Assembly (NCBI GenBank): GCA_902475515.1
Contig: CABSAB010000025.1
Location: forward strand, 1-10,654
Direction of reading: 5' to 3'
Length of the DNA stretch: 10,654 bases
DNA from: an uncultured Eubacteriales bacterium
GTDB taxonomy: Bacteria > Bacillota > Clostridia > Oscillospirales > Oscillospiraceae
The translations under genes and the position numbers were made by a program. Positions 5,670 through 10,654 of the stretch are shown here, piece by piece. Position 1 is the stretch's first letter. Each line of letters opens with the position of its first letter. The notes under the pieces were generated by a model. It was not told the DNA's origin. It ran no database searches and saw nothing but the letters and a program-made list of their open reading frames with translations.

Positions 5670-6467
5670 TCATACGGAAGGCTTTTTTTCGGCTGACTTC
5701 GCAGCACCCTTGTCAGTGTGCGTATCGCCCCGCTCTAAGCGCTGCTCGGACAGAGGGCTTTTTTCTGTCTTTGCGGCAGTAGGGTTTTCCTGTTCGTTCC
5801 GTTCCTTTTGCTTGGCTTTGCCCATAGCCTCTTCGACAATGCGCTCTCCCATCGTCTTGGAGGGAACCTCTCGCTCCATCGCCTCCCGCTCGGCAACATC
5901 CCGCTCTGCTTCCGAGACGATAGATGCTTTGTCCACCGTACCAAGCTCAAAGCGATCCACAATGCGCTGAATTTTGGAAGCGTCCTCCGCTCGTGTGATA
6001 ATATCTATCTGAGCATCTGGGGCGTTAGTGTTCCGGTCACGAAGCACACAGTAAAAGACACCGTAGCGCTTGGCGTGTTCGGTAAACTGCTTCAAGTCCT
6101 TCTGCGGGAGGGAAAACACCTTTAGGGTGGTTTCTCTGCTCATTACCGTTACAAGACTCATTTCCAGCGCTGACAGCTCCAGATTGGCAGGAAGGACATC
6201 GACCTTCTCCTCATGGTGCAGAATGCCGCTCATGGGGTCGCTTGGTTCCTCCCGCATCACCTCAGCCAACTTTGTCGCCAGCGTGATGGAGAGAGAGTCC
6301 GTATCCTGCCAGCCAAGACAGGTGGTAAGGTCGCCCTGTGGATCTGCGTCAACGAGTAAGACCTTTTTACCGTTCATGGCAAGCCCGATGCCCAAGTTGA
6401 CCGCCGTTGTGGTCTTTCCTACACCGCCCTTCTGATTGCAGATGGCGATGGTTTTGCAGTCGCTCAT
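5670..6467 (-). CDS. ParA N-terminal / DUF3801 (PcfB-like) C-terminal chimera
   Basis: The first 115 or so of 265 residues are a ParA/Soj-type partition ATPase: Walker A QKGGVGKTTTAVNL (12-25) and the VDADPQGDLT strand (39-48). In an intact ParA, SRETTLK (about 110-116) would be followed by the Walker B strand and the rest of the ATPase. Instead it runs on with VFSLPQKDLKQFTEHAKRYG and a domain like DUF3801/PcfB proteins of Tn1549-like conjugative elements, which assist the relaxase and coupling protein. A charged low-complexity tail from about 185 fits PcfB ends; the protein stops at KKPSV, where relatives continue, so the 3' end may be cut too. The ATG at 6467 has AAAGGAGG eight bases upstream; an ATG at 6551 would run through the intron fragment and is unlikely. 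The simplest reading is an internal deletion that fused two element genes in frame. It lacks a complete ATPase, so partition activity is not expected. Confidence 0.8.
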   Translation of the reverse strand: MSDCKTIAICNQKGGVGKTTTAVNLGIGLAMNGKKVLLVDADPQGDLTTCLGWQDTDSLSITLATKLAEVMREEPSDPMSGILHHEEKVDVLPANLELSALEMSLVTVMSRETTLKVFSLPQKDLKQFTEHAKRYGVFYCVLRDRNTNAPDAQIDIITRAEDASKIQRIVDRFELGTVDKASIVSEAERDVAEREAMEREVPSKTMGERIVEEAMGKAKQKERNEQENPTAAKTEKSPLSEQRLERGDTHTDKGAAKSAEKKPSV

Positions 6468-6493
6468 TCGGCTTACCTCCTTTCGCTTAGATT

Positions 6494-6516
6494 CATAGCC
6501 GCTCTCAGCGGCTATG
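6494..6516 (-). other. Perfect 10-bp hairpin upstream of the ParA chimera
   Basis: CATAGCCGCT and AGCGGCTATG flank a three-base loop (GAG on the minus strand), ending 27 bases before the ATG at 6467 and just before the ribosome site AAAGGAGG. It lies at the downstream edge of the group II intron fragment and may be part of that intron or of the ParA leader; I cannot decide which. Confidence 0.5.
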
Positions 6517-6517
6517 T

Positions 6518-6762
6518 AATGTGCTTTATTTGTCCACGACACCCCAAGCACAATGGGAAGTCATCAGGCGCTCGGCTGCTAACCGAGTCCATAGGAATCT
6601 CACCTCTGCCGGGTACTCCGCCAGCCCCATAGGGAAGTATCATTAACCCTGATGCGTTTTATCGCCTTATCCGTAGCAACCGGATATTTCAGAACAGTTC
6701 GGCTTCGCTCTCCCTCCTTGTTTTCCGCATTTACCCTTATGGGCAGGAGGATCATGGCGCAC
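6518..6762 (-). mobile_element. Group II intron, 5' fragment (domain I only)
   Basis: Reading the minus strand from 6762, the sequence begins GTGCGCC, the typical 5' end of bacterial group II introns, and continues with domain I landmarks: GGGAGAGCGAAGCCGAACTG, a GGGTTAATGATACTTCCC region, CTGGCGGAGTACC, a TCGG..CCGAG stem and CTTGGGGTGTCGTGG. This is what I know of family-B-like Firmicutes introns. No reverse transcriptase/maturase ORF and no domains V-VI (catalytic triad AGC/GTTC hairpin) are found in the window, so the intron is truncated and dead. Its downstream boundary is uncertain: it may reach the hairpin at 6494 or even the ribosome site of the next gene. It ends close to the ParA start. 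Confidence 0.7.
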
Positions 6763-6938
6763 TTTCATACGGCTGAGGGTTTCCCCTCCGCTCAGGAACG
6801 ACCTGATGAATGTGTATTCAGTTTTCAAAGAACTCGTGAGGTGTTTTGCCTCACACCCCACAACAGCAAAAAAAGCTCGAAAAATTAAACCACTTTTTCA
6901 AAAAAATTTTTTCGGGGTCAAAAGCAGCCTGTGAAAAG

Positions 6939-6981
6939 AAAAAAGCGCCTGCCACATTCCGCTCTGGAATGCGACAGGCGC
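6939..6981 (-). terminator. Intrinsic terminator, second of a tandem pair
   Basis: On the minus strand a 16-bp stem (two of the pairs G-U), with arms beginning GCGCCTGTCGCATTCC, closes a five-base loop and is followed by six Ts. It backs up the terminator at 6984-7015 only a few bases upstream and would stop transcripts coming from lysS before they enter the element genes. Confidence 0.85.
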
Positions 6982-6983
6982 AA

Positions 6984-7015
6984 CAAAAAAAGCCCACCGA
7001 TTTCTCGGTGGGCTT
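6984..7015 (-). terminator. Intrinsic terminator, first of a tandem pair after lysS
   Basis: AAGCCCACCGA pairs with TCGGTGGGCTT around a four-base loop, followed on the minus strand by seven Ts: a textbook intrinsic terminator. It lies about 160 bases past the lysS stop, inside the element, so the element supplies the terminator that lysS lost when its own 3' flank was displaced. Confidence 0.92.
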
Positions 7016-7104
7016 CGATGCTAAATAGATTTATAGAGAGCTGCGGGGGCTTGCGGAGATTTGCATAATCACGCCGCATCTTTTGTGGTGCGGTTTTCGT
7101 AAAT

Positions 7105-7124
7105 TGTGGTAAGTTCTGTGGTAA
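7105..7124 (+). repeat. Two TGTGGTAA direct repeats, right-end integrase arm sites
   Basis: TGTGGTAA at 7105 and 7117 repeats the octamer and the 12-base spacing of the left-end set, in the same orientation; a near copy TGTGGTGC lies at 7084. Seen here, about 70 bases inside the right core, it supports a recombinase-mediated boundary. Confidence 0.6.
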
Positions 7125-7177
7125 GCACCCTCTATAACCCTCTGTAAGCCTCTGTGTATGAACTTATACGAACTTAC

Positions 7178-8662
7178 TCAGTCAATCGGCTTCATTGTGG
7201 GGAACAGCAGCACATCCCGAATGGAAACGCTGTCTGTCAGCAGCATCACCAACCGGTCTACACCAAAGCCCAGCCCGCCTGTGGGGGGCATGCCATACTC
7301 CAGGGCATTGACAAAATCGTAGTCCACCTCGGCCTTGCTGTCGGGCTCCAGCGCCTTGCGCTCGGCCACCTGCCGCTCGAACCGCTCCCGCTGATCGATG
7401 GGATCGTTCAGCTCCGAGAAGGCGTTTCCAAACTCCGTAGCGTTGATAAAATACTCAAACCGCTCGGTAAATTCCGGATCGTCGGGCTTCCGCTTGGCCA
7501 GGGGGCTGATCTCCACGGGATAGTCGTAGATAAACGTGGGCTGGATCAGCTTGTCTTCCACAAAGGTGTCGAAGAACTCCGCCAGGATCGTCCCCCGGGT
7601 GGCCACCTCCGGCAGCTCCACATGGTGCTCCTTGGCGCAGGCAATGGCGTCCTCGTCGGTCTTCCAGTCCGCAAAATCCACACCGGAGTACTTCTTTACC
7701 GCCTCCACCATGGTCAGCCGCTCCCAGTGCCCCAGGTCGATCTCATGGCCCTGATAAGGAACCACCAGGCTGCCGCAGACCTTCTCCGCCACGGTTTTCA
7801 TCATATCCTCCACCAGGTCCATCATGCCGTGGAAATCCGTATAGGCCTGATAGAGCTCGATGGTGGTAAACTCCGGGTTGTGCTTGGGGTCCATGCCCTC
7901 GTTCCGGAAGATGCGGCCCACCTCATAGACCCGCTCCATGCCGCCCACGATCAGGCGCTTGAGATAGAGCTCCGTCTCGATCCGCAGGACCATATCCAGG
8001 TCCAACGTGTTGTGGTGGGTGTAGAAGGGCCGTGCCGAAGCGCCGATCTCAAAGGGCGTGAGAATGGGGGTCTCCACCTCCAAAAAGCCCCGGCCGTCCA
8101 GAAACGCCCGCAGCTCCTGCATAATGCGGCTGCGCTTTACAAAGGTCTCCTTGACCTCCGGATTGACGATCAGATCCACATACCGCTGGCGGTAACGAAG
8201 CTCCTGATTGGTCAGCCCGTGGAACTTCTCCGGCAGGGGCAGCAGCGATTTCGAAAGCAGTGTCACCTCGCTGGCCCGAACGGAGATCTCTCCCCGCTGG
8301 GTGCGGAACACCGCGCCATCCACGCCCACGATGTCGCCAATGTCATATTTCTTGAACACCTTGTAGGGCTCCTCGCCCACCTCATCCCGGCGGACATAGA
8401 GCTGCACCCGGCCCTCCTGATCCTGCAGATCGCAGAAGGTGACCTTACCCATGACCCGCTTGCTCATGAGCCGCCCCGCAATGGACACGGGCTTCTCCTC
8501 CAGGGCCTCAAAATTTGCCTGGATCTCGGCAGTGGTGTTCTTCTTCTCAAATTTTGTAATGGTAAACGGATCCTGGCCGGCCTCCCGGAGGGCAGCCAGC
8601 TTTTCCCGGCGGATCTTCAGCAGTTCCCCCAGGTTTTCCGTTGCGTTTTTGTTCTCTTCCAA
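7178..8662 (-). CDS. lysS: Lysyl-tRNA synthetase, class II
   Basis: The enzyme charges tRNA-Lys with lysine using ATP, in the cytoplasm. The 494-residue length is normal. An N-terminal OB-fold anticodon-binding domain (about 58-145, starting VSIAGRLMSKR) is followed by the class II core: motif 1 around FLEVETPILTP (193-203), THHNTLDLD, motif 2 with VYEVGRIFRNEG (245-256) and motif 3 GLGFGVDRLVMLLT near the end. The start is a TTG at 8662-8660, backed by GGAGG about seven bases upstream. It lies 14 bases after greA and is surely cotranscribed. The last codons (MKPID-stop) overlap the attachment core of the element, so the 3' end of this gene was probably supplied by the incoming DNA; the protein remains complete. 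Confidence 0.98.
   Translation of the reverse strand: MEENKNATENLGELLKIRREKLAALREAGQDPFTITKFEKKNTTAEIQANFEALEEKPVSIAGRLMSKRVMGKVTFCDLQDQEGRVQLYVRRDEVGEEPYKVFKKYDIGDIVGVDGAVFRTQRGEISVRASEVTLLSKSLLPLPEKFHGLTNQELRYRQRYVDLIVNPEVKETFVKRSRIMQELRAFLDGRGFLEVETPILTPFEIGASARPFYTHHNTLDLDMVLRIETELYLKRLIVGGMERVYEVGRIFRNEGMDPKHNPEFTTIELYQAYTDFHGMMDLVEDMMKTVAEKVCGSLVVPYQGHEIDLGHWERLTMVEAVKKYSGVDFADWKTDEDAIACAKEHHVELPEVATRGTILAEFFDTFVEDKLIQPTFIYDYPVEISPLAKRKPDDPEFTERFEYFINATEFGNAFSELNDPIDQRERFERQVAERKALEPDSKAEVDYDFVNALEYGMPPTGGLGFGVDRLVMLLTDSVSIRDVLLFPTMKPID
7185..7195 (+). other. Right attachment site core within the lysS 3' end
   Basis: ATCGGCTTCAT, a direct copy of 3741-3751, encodes the MKPI residues of intact lysS. 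A mobile element using the 3' end of a housekeeping gene and rebuilding it on integration leaves exactly this arrangement. Which bases come from the host and which from the element cannot be settled here. Confidence 0.7.
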
Positions 8663-8676
8663 GAATCTTCCTCCGT

Positions 8677-9150
8677 TCAGCGTTCGATTTTAATGACCTG
8701 ATAGGAGATCGTTCCCACGGGAGCTTCCACCTCCACGGTGTCGCCCACCCGGGCGCCCACCATGGCCCGGCCAAAGGGCGCGTCGTCCGACACCCGCCCC
8801 TTCATGGGGTTGGCCTCCTGGGAGCCCACCAGCTCAAAGGTGCTCTCCTCGTCCATCTCCAGGTCCTTCACCGTAAACCGGCAGCCCAGGCCGATGTGGT
8901 CCGTGGTGGCGTCCTCGGCGTTGATGATCACGGCGTTTGCCAGGATCTCCTCCACCTCGGCAATGCGGCCATAGAGCTTGGCCTGCTCGTTCTTGGCCTC
9001 GTCATATTCGCTGTTCTCGGACAGGTCGCCATAGCCGCGGGCCACTTTGATCTGCTCGGTGACTTCTTTATCTTTGACGGTTTTGAGGTAGTTAAGTTCC
9101 TCTTCCAGTTCCTTGAGCCGTTCGGGGCTCAGCTTATACTCTTTTGCCAT
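8677..9150 (-). CDS. greA: Transcription elongation factor GreA
   Basis: GreA inserts its coiled coil into the secondary channel of RNA polymerase and stimulates cleavage of backtracked transcripts. The 157 residues match the family length. The N-terminal coiled coil spans about residues 8-75, with the tip GDLSENSEYDEAK at 41-53 that carries the conserved acidic pair (Asp42 and Glu45 here). The C-terminal FKBP-like domain ends in PVGTISYQVIKIER. The start ATG at 9150 has only a weak ribosome site (AGAGCGG at a long distance). It sits 47 bases after the protease gene and 14 before lysS, the greA-lysS order common in Firmicutes. Confidence 0.97.
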   Translation of the reverse strand: MAKEYKLSPERLKELEEELNYLKTVKDKEVTEQIKVARGYGDLSENSEYDEAKNEQAKLYGRIAEVEEILANAVIINAEDATTDHIGLGCRFTVKDLEMDEESTFELVGSQEANPMKGRVSDDAPFGRAMVGARVGDTVEVEAPVGTISYQVIKIER

Positions 9151-9197
9151 GATAAAACACCGCTCTTTCTGCCGTATCCGGCTAATATATTCGAACC

Positions 9198-10397
9198 TTA
9201 TTCAGGCTTCAGGCATCCAATTGCCGCCTGGATCTGGGGATCATCCTCCGGCGCCAGGCGATTCCTCGCCAGCTCCAGGGTCTCCTCCTCGCTAAGCTCC
9301 AGGGGCACATCCGGGGTCACGCCCACATCAATGAGGCTCTCCCCGTTGGGCGTGAAATATTTTCCGATGGACAGGTTCACGCAGGACCCGTCGGAAAGCT
9401 GCAGGCCTACCTGATAATAGCCCTTGCCAAAGGTCTGCTCTCCGATCACCACGCCCACGCCGTATTCCTGCAGGGCACAGGCAAAATACTCCGCCGCGCT
9501 GTAGCTGTTTCCGTTGACCAGCACCGCCATGGGCATGTCCACGCAGCTTGCGTCCGAGGTGATGATCTCCTCCTCCCCGGCATAGTTCACCGTGTGGAAG
9601 ATCGTCCCCTCCGGCAGCAGGTAGTCCAGCAGATCCGTCAGCTCCGTCTTGAGCCCGCCGGGATTGTTCCGCACATCGAACAGCAGGGAGCTTGCCCCCT
9701 GGTCCCGGAGCATCTCCGCCAGGGCTTTCACCGTCTCGGCGCAGCCGGAATCAAAGTTATCGATCTTGATATAGCCCACCTGGCCGGCCAGCATCCGCCC
9801 CTCGGCGGGGATCACTGTCATGGCCCGGCGCTCCACGGTAAAGGCGACCTCCGCCCCATCCCGCAGGAAAGTCAGCTCTACGCTGGTGCCCTCCTCGCCT
9901 TTTACCAGGTTCTTAGTCTCCTCCAGGCTGATCTGGGTGACGTCCTCTCCGGCGGCACGGATCAGCACATCCCCGGGCTCCACCCCCGCCTCCTCGGCAG
10001 GGCCACCCGCAGTCACTTCGCTGACCTCATAGCCTAAAAGCGTCTCATTCTCATCGGTCTTGGCACTGATGGTAATGCCCACGCCCACATAGGCATTGTT
10101 GATATTTTCCATATATGCCTGGTAGTCCTTGGCGCTGACATAGTAGCTCCAGCGGTCTCCCAGTCCGGCAATGATCCCCGAGGCCATGGCATCGTTCACC
10201 TGCTCCGGGTCCACATCCTCGCCGATGAAGAACTGGTCCACCAGGCCCATAATCTCCTCATATTTCGCAGTGCCCGCCGTACTCTCCGGCCCACCCCCGT
10301 TTCCGGTCATGGCCGTATAGGTCATCACCGTGCCCAGGGCCATGCCCATGATCAGGCAGCAAAGCACCGTCAAATAGCGTCCCGCGTTTTTCTTCAT
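9198..10397 (-). CDS. Membrane-anchored S41 (C-terminal processing) peptidase with PDZ domain
   Basis: This is a serine protease of the CtpA/CtpB/Prc family that cleaves exported or periplasm-side proteins from their C-terminal ends. The 399 residues begin with a single membrane helix (about 8-28, no lipobox), so the body is outside the membrane. A PDZ domain (about 103-185, YVGVGITIS to GDVLIRAAGEDV) binds substrate tails. The catalytic domain follows. VNGNSYSAAEYFACALQ and TFGKG give the Ser-Lys dyad, Ser300 and Lys325, at the 25-residue spacing known from Prc. RNNPGG at 243-248 is the usual oxyanion-region motif. The ATG at 10397 follows AAGAGG, which overlaps the stop of the small upstream ORF. 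Substrate unknown; sporulation signalling (as for CtpB) or envelope maintenance are both possible. Confidence 0.95.
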   Translation of the reverse strand: MKKNAGRYLTVLCCLIMGMALGTVMTYTAMTGNGGGPESTAGTAKYEEIMGLVDQFFIGEDVDPEQVNDAMASGIIAGLGDRWSYYVSAKDYQAYMENINNAYVGVGITISAKTDENETLLGYEVSEVTAGGPAEEAGVEPGDVLIRAAGEDVTQISLEETKNLVKGEEGTSVELTFLRDGAEVAFTVERRAMTVIPAEGRMLAGQVGYIKIDNFDSGCAETVKALAEMLRDQGASSLLFDVRNNPGGLKTELTDLLDYLLPEGTIFHTVNYAGEEEIITSDASCVDMPMAVLVNGNSYSAAEYFACALQEYGVGVVIGEQTFGKGYYQVGLQLSDGSCVNLSIGKYFTPNGESLIDVGVTPDVPLELSEEETLELARNRLAPEDDPQIQAAIGCLKPE

Positions 10398-10407
10398 GGC
10401 ACGCCTC

Positions 10408-10509
10408 TTACATTCCGGTGATGATGCTGGCCACCGTGGGCAGGATGATCAGCAGCGCCAAAATCGCAGCCAGCACCGCGGTCAGTTTTTTCAAGGTTTT
10501 CTGAGACAT
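10408..10509 (-). CDS. 33-residue single-helix membrane peptide
   Basis: The ORF starts MSQKTLKKLTAVLAAI and ends in SIITGM. A basic N-terminus of eight residues precedes one hydrophobic helix of about 20 residues with a proline near its end. GGAGGAAG lies seven or so bases before the ATG at 10509, a strong ribosome site, and the stop TAA overlaps the ribosome site of the protease gene, so coupling is likely. The regulator gene ends 21 bases upstream. I do not recognise it; in size and shape it resembles the small DUF4044/Prli42-like membrane peptides of Firmicutes, but the similarity is only of form. Confidence 0.65.
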   Translation of the reverse strand: MSQKTLKKLTAVLAAILALLIILPTVASIITGM

Positions 10510-10530
10510 TTGCTTCCTCCAAAGGTGTTA

Positions 10531-10654
10531 TTAATTTGTGCGAATGAGATTCTCCCGGGAATCCAGATACTTCTTGACCATCAATGCCACCTTAAAGATG
10601 ATGGCATGGTCGAACTCCCGCAGGTCCAGGCCTGTGATCTTCTTGATCTTCTCC
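10531..10654 (-). CDS. PucR/CdaR-like transcriptional regulator, C-terminal end (partial)
   Basis: Only the last 40 codons are in the window, ending in tandem TAA stops. They read KIKKITGLDLREFDHAIIFK and then VALMVKKYLDSRENLIRTN. The TGLDL segment followed by a predicted helix rich in A, L and M matches the end of the C-terminal helix-turn-helix domain (HTH_30) of PucR/CdaR-type regulators, which control purine or sugar-diacid use. The effector cannot be told from this fragment. The next gene starts 21 bases downstream, so they may be cotranscribed. Confidence 0.7.
   Translation of the reverse strand, partial: EKIKKITGLDLREFDHAIIFKVALMVKKYLDSRENLIRTN

Larger units (their letters stand above)
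3741..7195. mobile_element. Remnant of an integrative element in the 3' end of lysS
   Basis: The segment is bounded by an 11-base direct repeat within the last lysS codons and by TGTGGTAA arm repeats at both ends (three on the left, two on the right). Its genes are clearly lower in GC than the host genes on either side. The contents are a group II intron fragment, a ParA/DUF3801 chimera, an ArsR repressor and a zinc-ribbon protein. ParA and DUF3801/PcfB proteins are standard in Tn1549/CTn-like conjugative elements of Firmicutes. No integrase, excisionase, relaxase, coupling ATPase or VirB4 gene remains, so it should not move alone. About 3.4 kb is left of an element usually ten times larger. 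Functional lysS is preserved because the right end regenerates its last codons. Confidence 0.75.

Noticed and set aside
6667..6861. Minus-strand 64-codon open frame through the intron region
   Set aside because: It runs across the group II intron 5' junction, has no supported ribosome site and the DNA is better explained as structured RNA.
6846..7028. Plus-strand 60-codon open frame
   Set aside because: It lies entirely over the two intrinsic terminators; lysine-rich runs come from the terminator T tracts read on the other strand.
6480..7180. Possible tRNA or riboswitch upstream of the ParA chimera
   Set aside because: No cloverleaf with T-loop GTTCGA and no known riboswitch core; the conserved blocks fit group II intron domain I better.
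7154..8701. Long plus-strand open frame of 515 codons opposite lysS
   Set aside because: It is the antisense shadow of a GC-rich gene; its histidine/leucine/glycine-rich translation matches no family I know and lysS has full motifs.
1..10654. CRISPR array
   Set aside because: No regularly spaced repeats of 23-37 bases are visible; the only short repeats are the TGTGGTAA octamers.

Overview
The window looks like the chromosome of a GC-rich Clostridia bacterium, most likely of the Oscillospiraceae (Flavonifractor/Pseudoflavonifractor type). This rests on the gene families (KtrAB-type potassium uptake, greA-lysS pair, S41 protease, PucR-type regulator) and strong Shine-Dalgarno (SD) sites; it is an inference, not a database match. 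Every supported gene lies on the minus strand, so the text below reads right to left along transcription.

Right flank (10654 to 7178): the C-terminal helix-turn-helix end of a PucR/CdaR-like regulator, a 33-residue one-helix membrane peptide, a membrane-anchored PDZ/S41 protease, greA and lysS. Spacings are short (14 to 47 bases) and run as one operon-like unit.

Centre (about 3741 to 7195): a 3.4-kb insertion of visibly lower GC sitting exactly in the 3' end of lysS. The lysS end is duplicated (11-base core ATCGGCTTCAT at 3741-3751 and 7185-7195, still encoding MKPIE-stop and MKPID-stop), and both ends carry direct repeats of TGTGGTAA typical of integrase arm sites. Inside, right to left: two tandem terminators, the 5' part of a group II intron, a chimeric ORF joining the N-terminal half of a ParA ATPase to the C-terminal part of a DUF3801/PcfB-like conjugation protein, an ArsR-family repressor with a strong promoter and palindromic operator, and a three-repeat zinc-ribbon protein with a second copy of the operator in front of it. 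No integrase, relaxase or coupling protein is present, so it reads as the deleted remnant of a Tn1549/CTn-like integrative conjugative element that kept a small regulated cargo module.

Left flank (3736 to 1): the displaced lysS tail, a stem-loop, a clear promoter, a membrane-anchored protein of unknown function, then trkH (ktrB)-trkA (ktrA)-trmH-like rRNA methyltransferase genes packed tightly. The trmH-like gene has two oddities: its N-terminal coding part holds a 25-base exact inverted copy of a trkA segment, and its C-terminus breaks off at about base 44 into a plus-strand segment that reads like DprA. Both could be template-switch events or assembly artefacts.

The best candidate for something undescribed is the ArsR plus zinc-ribbon module: a metalloid-type repressor whose operator is repeated in front of a zinc-ribbon protein with a possible degenerate nuclease-like tail, instead of in front of an arsenic-efflux gene.
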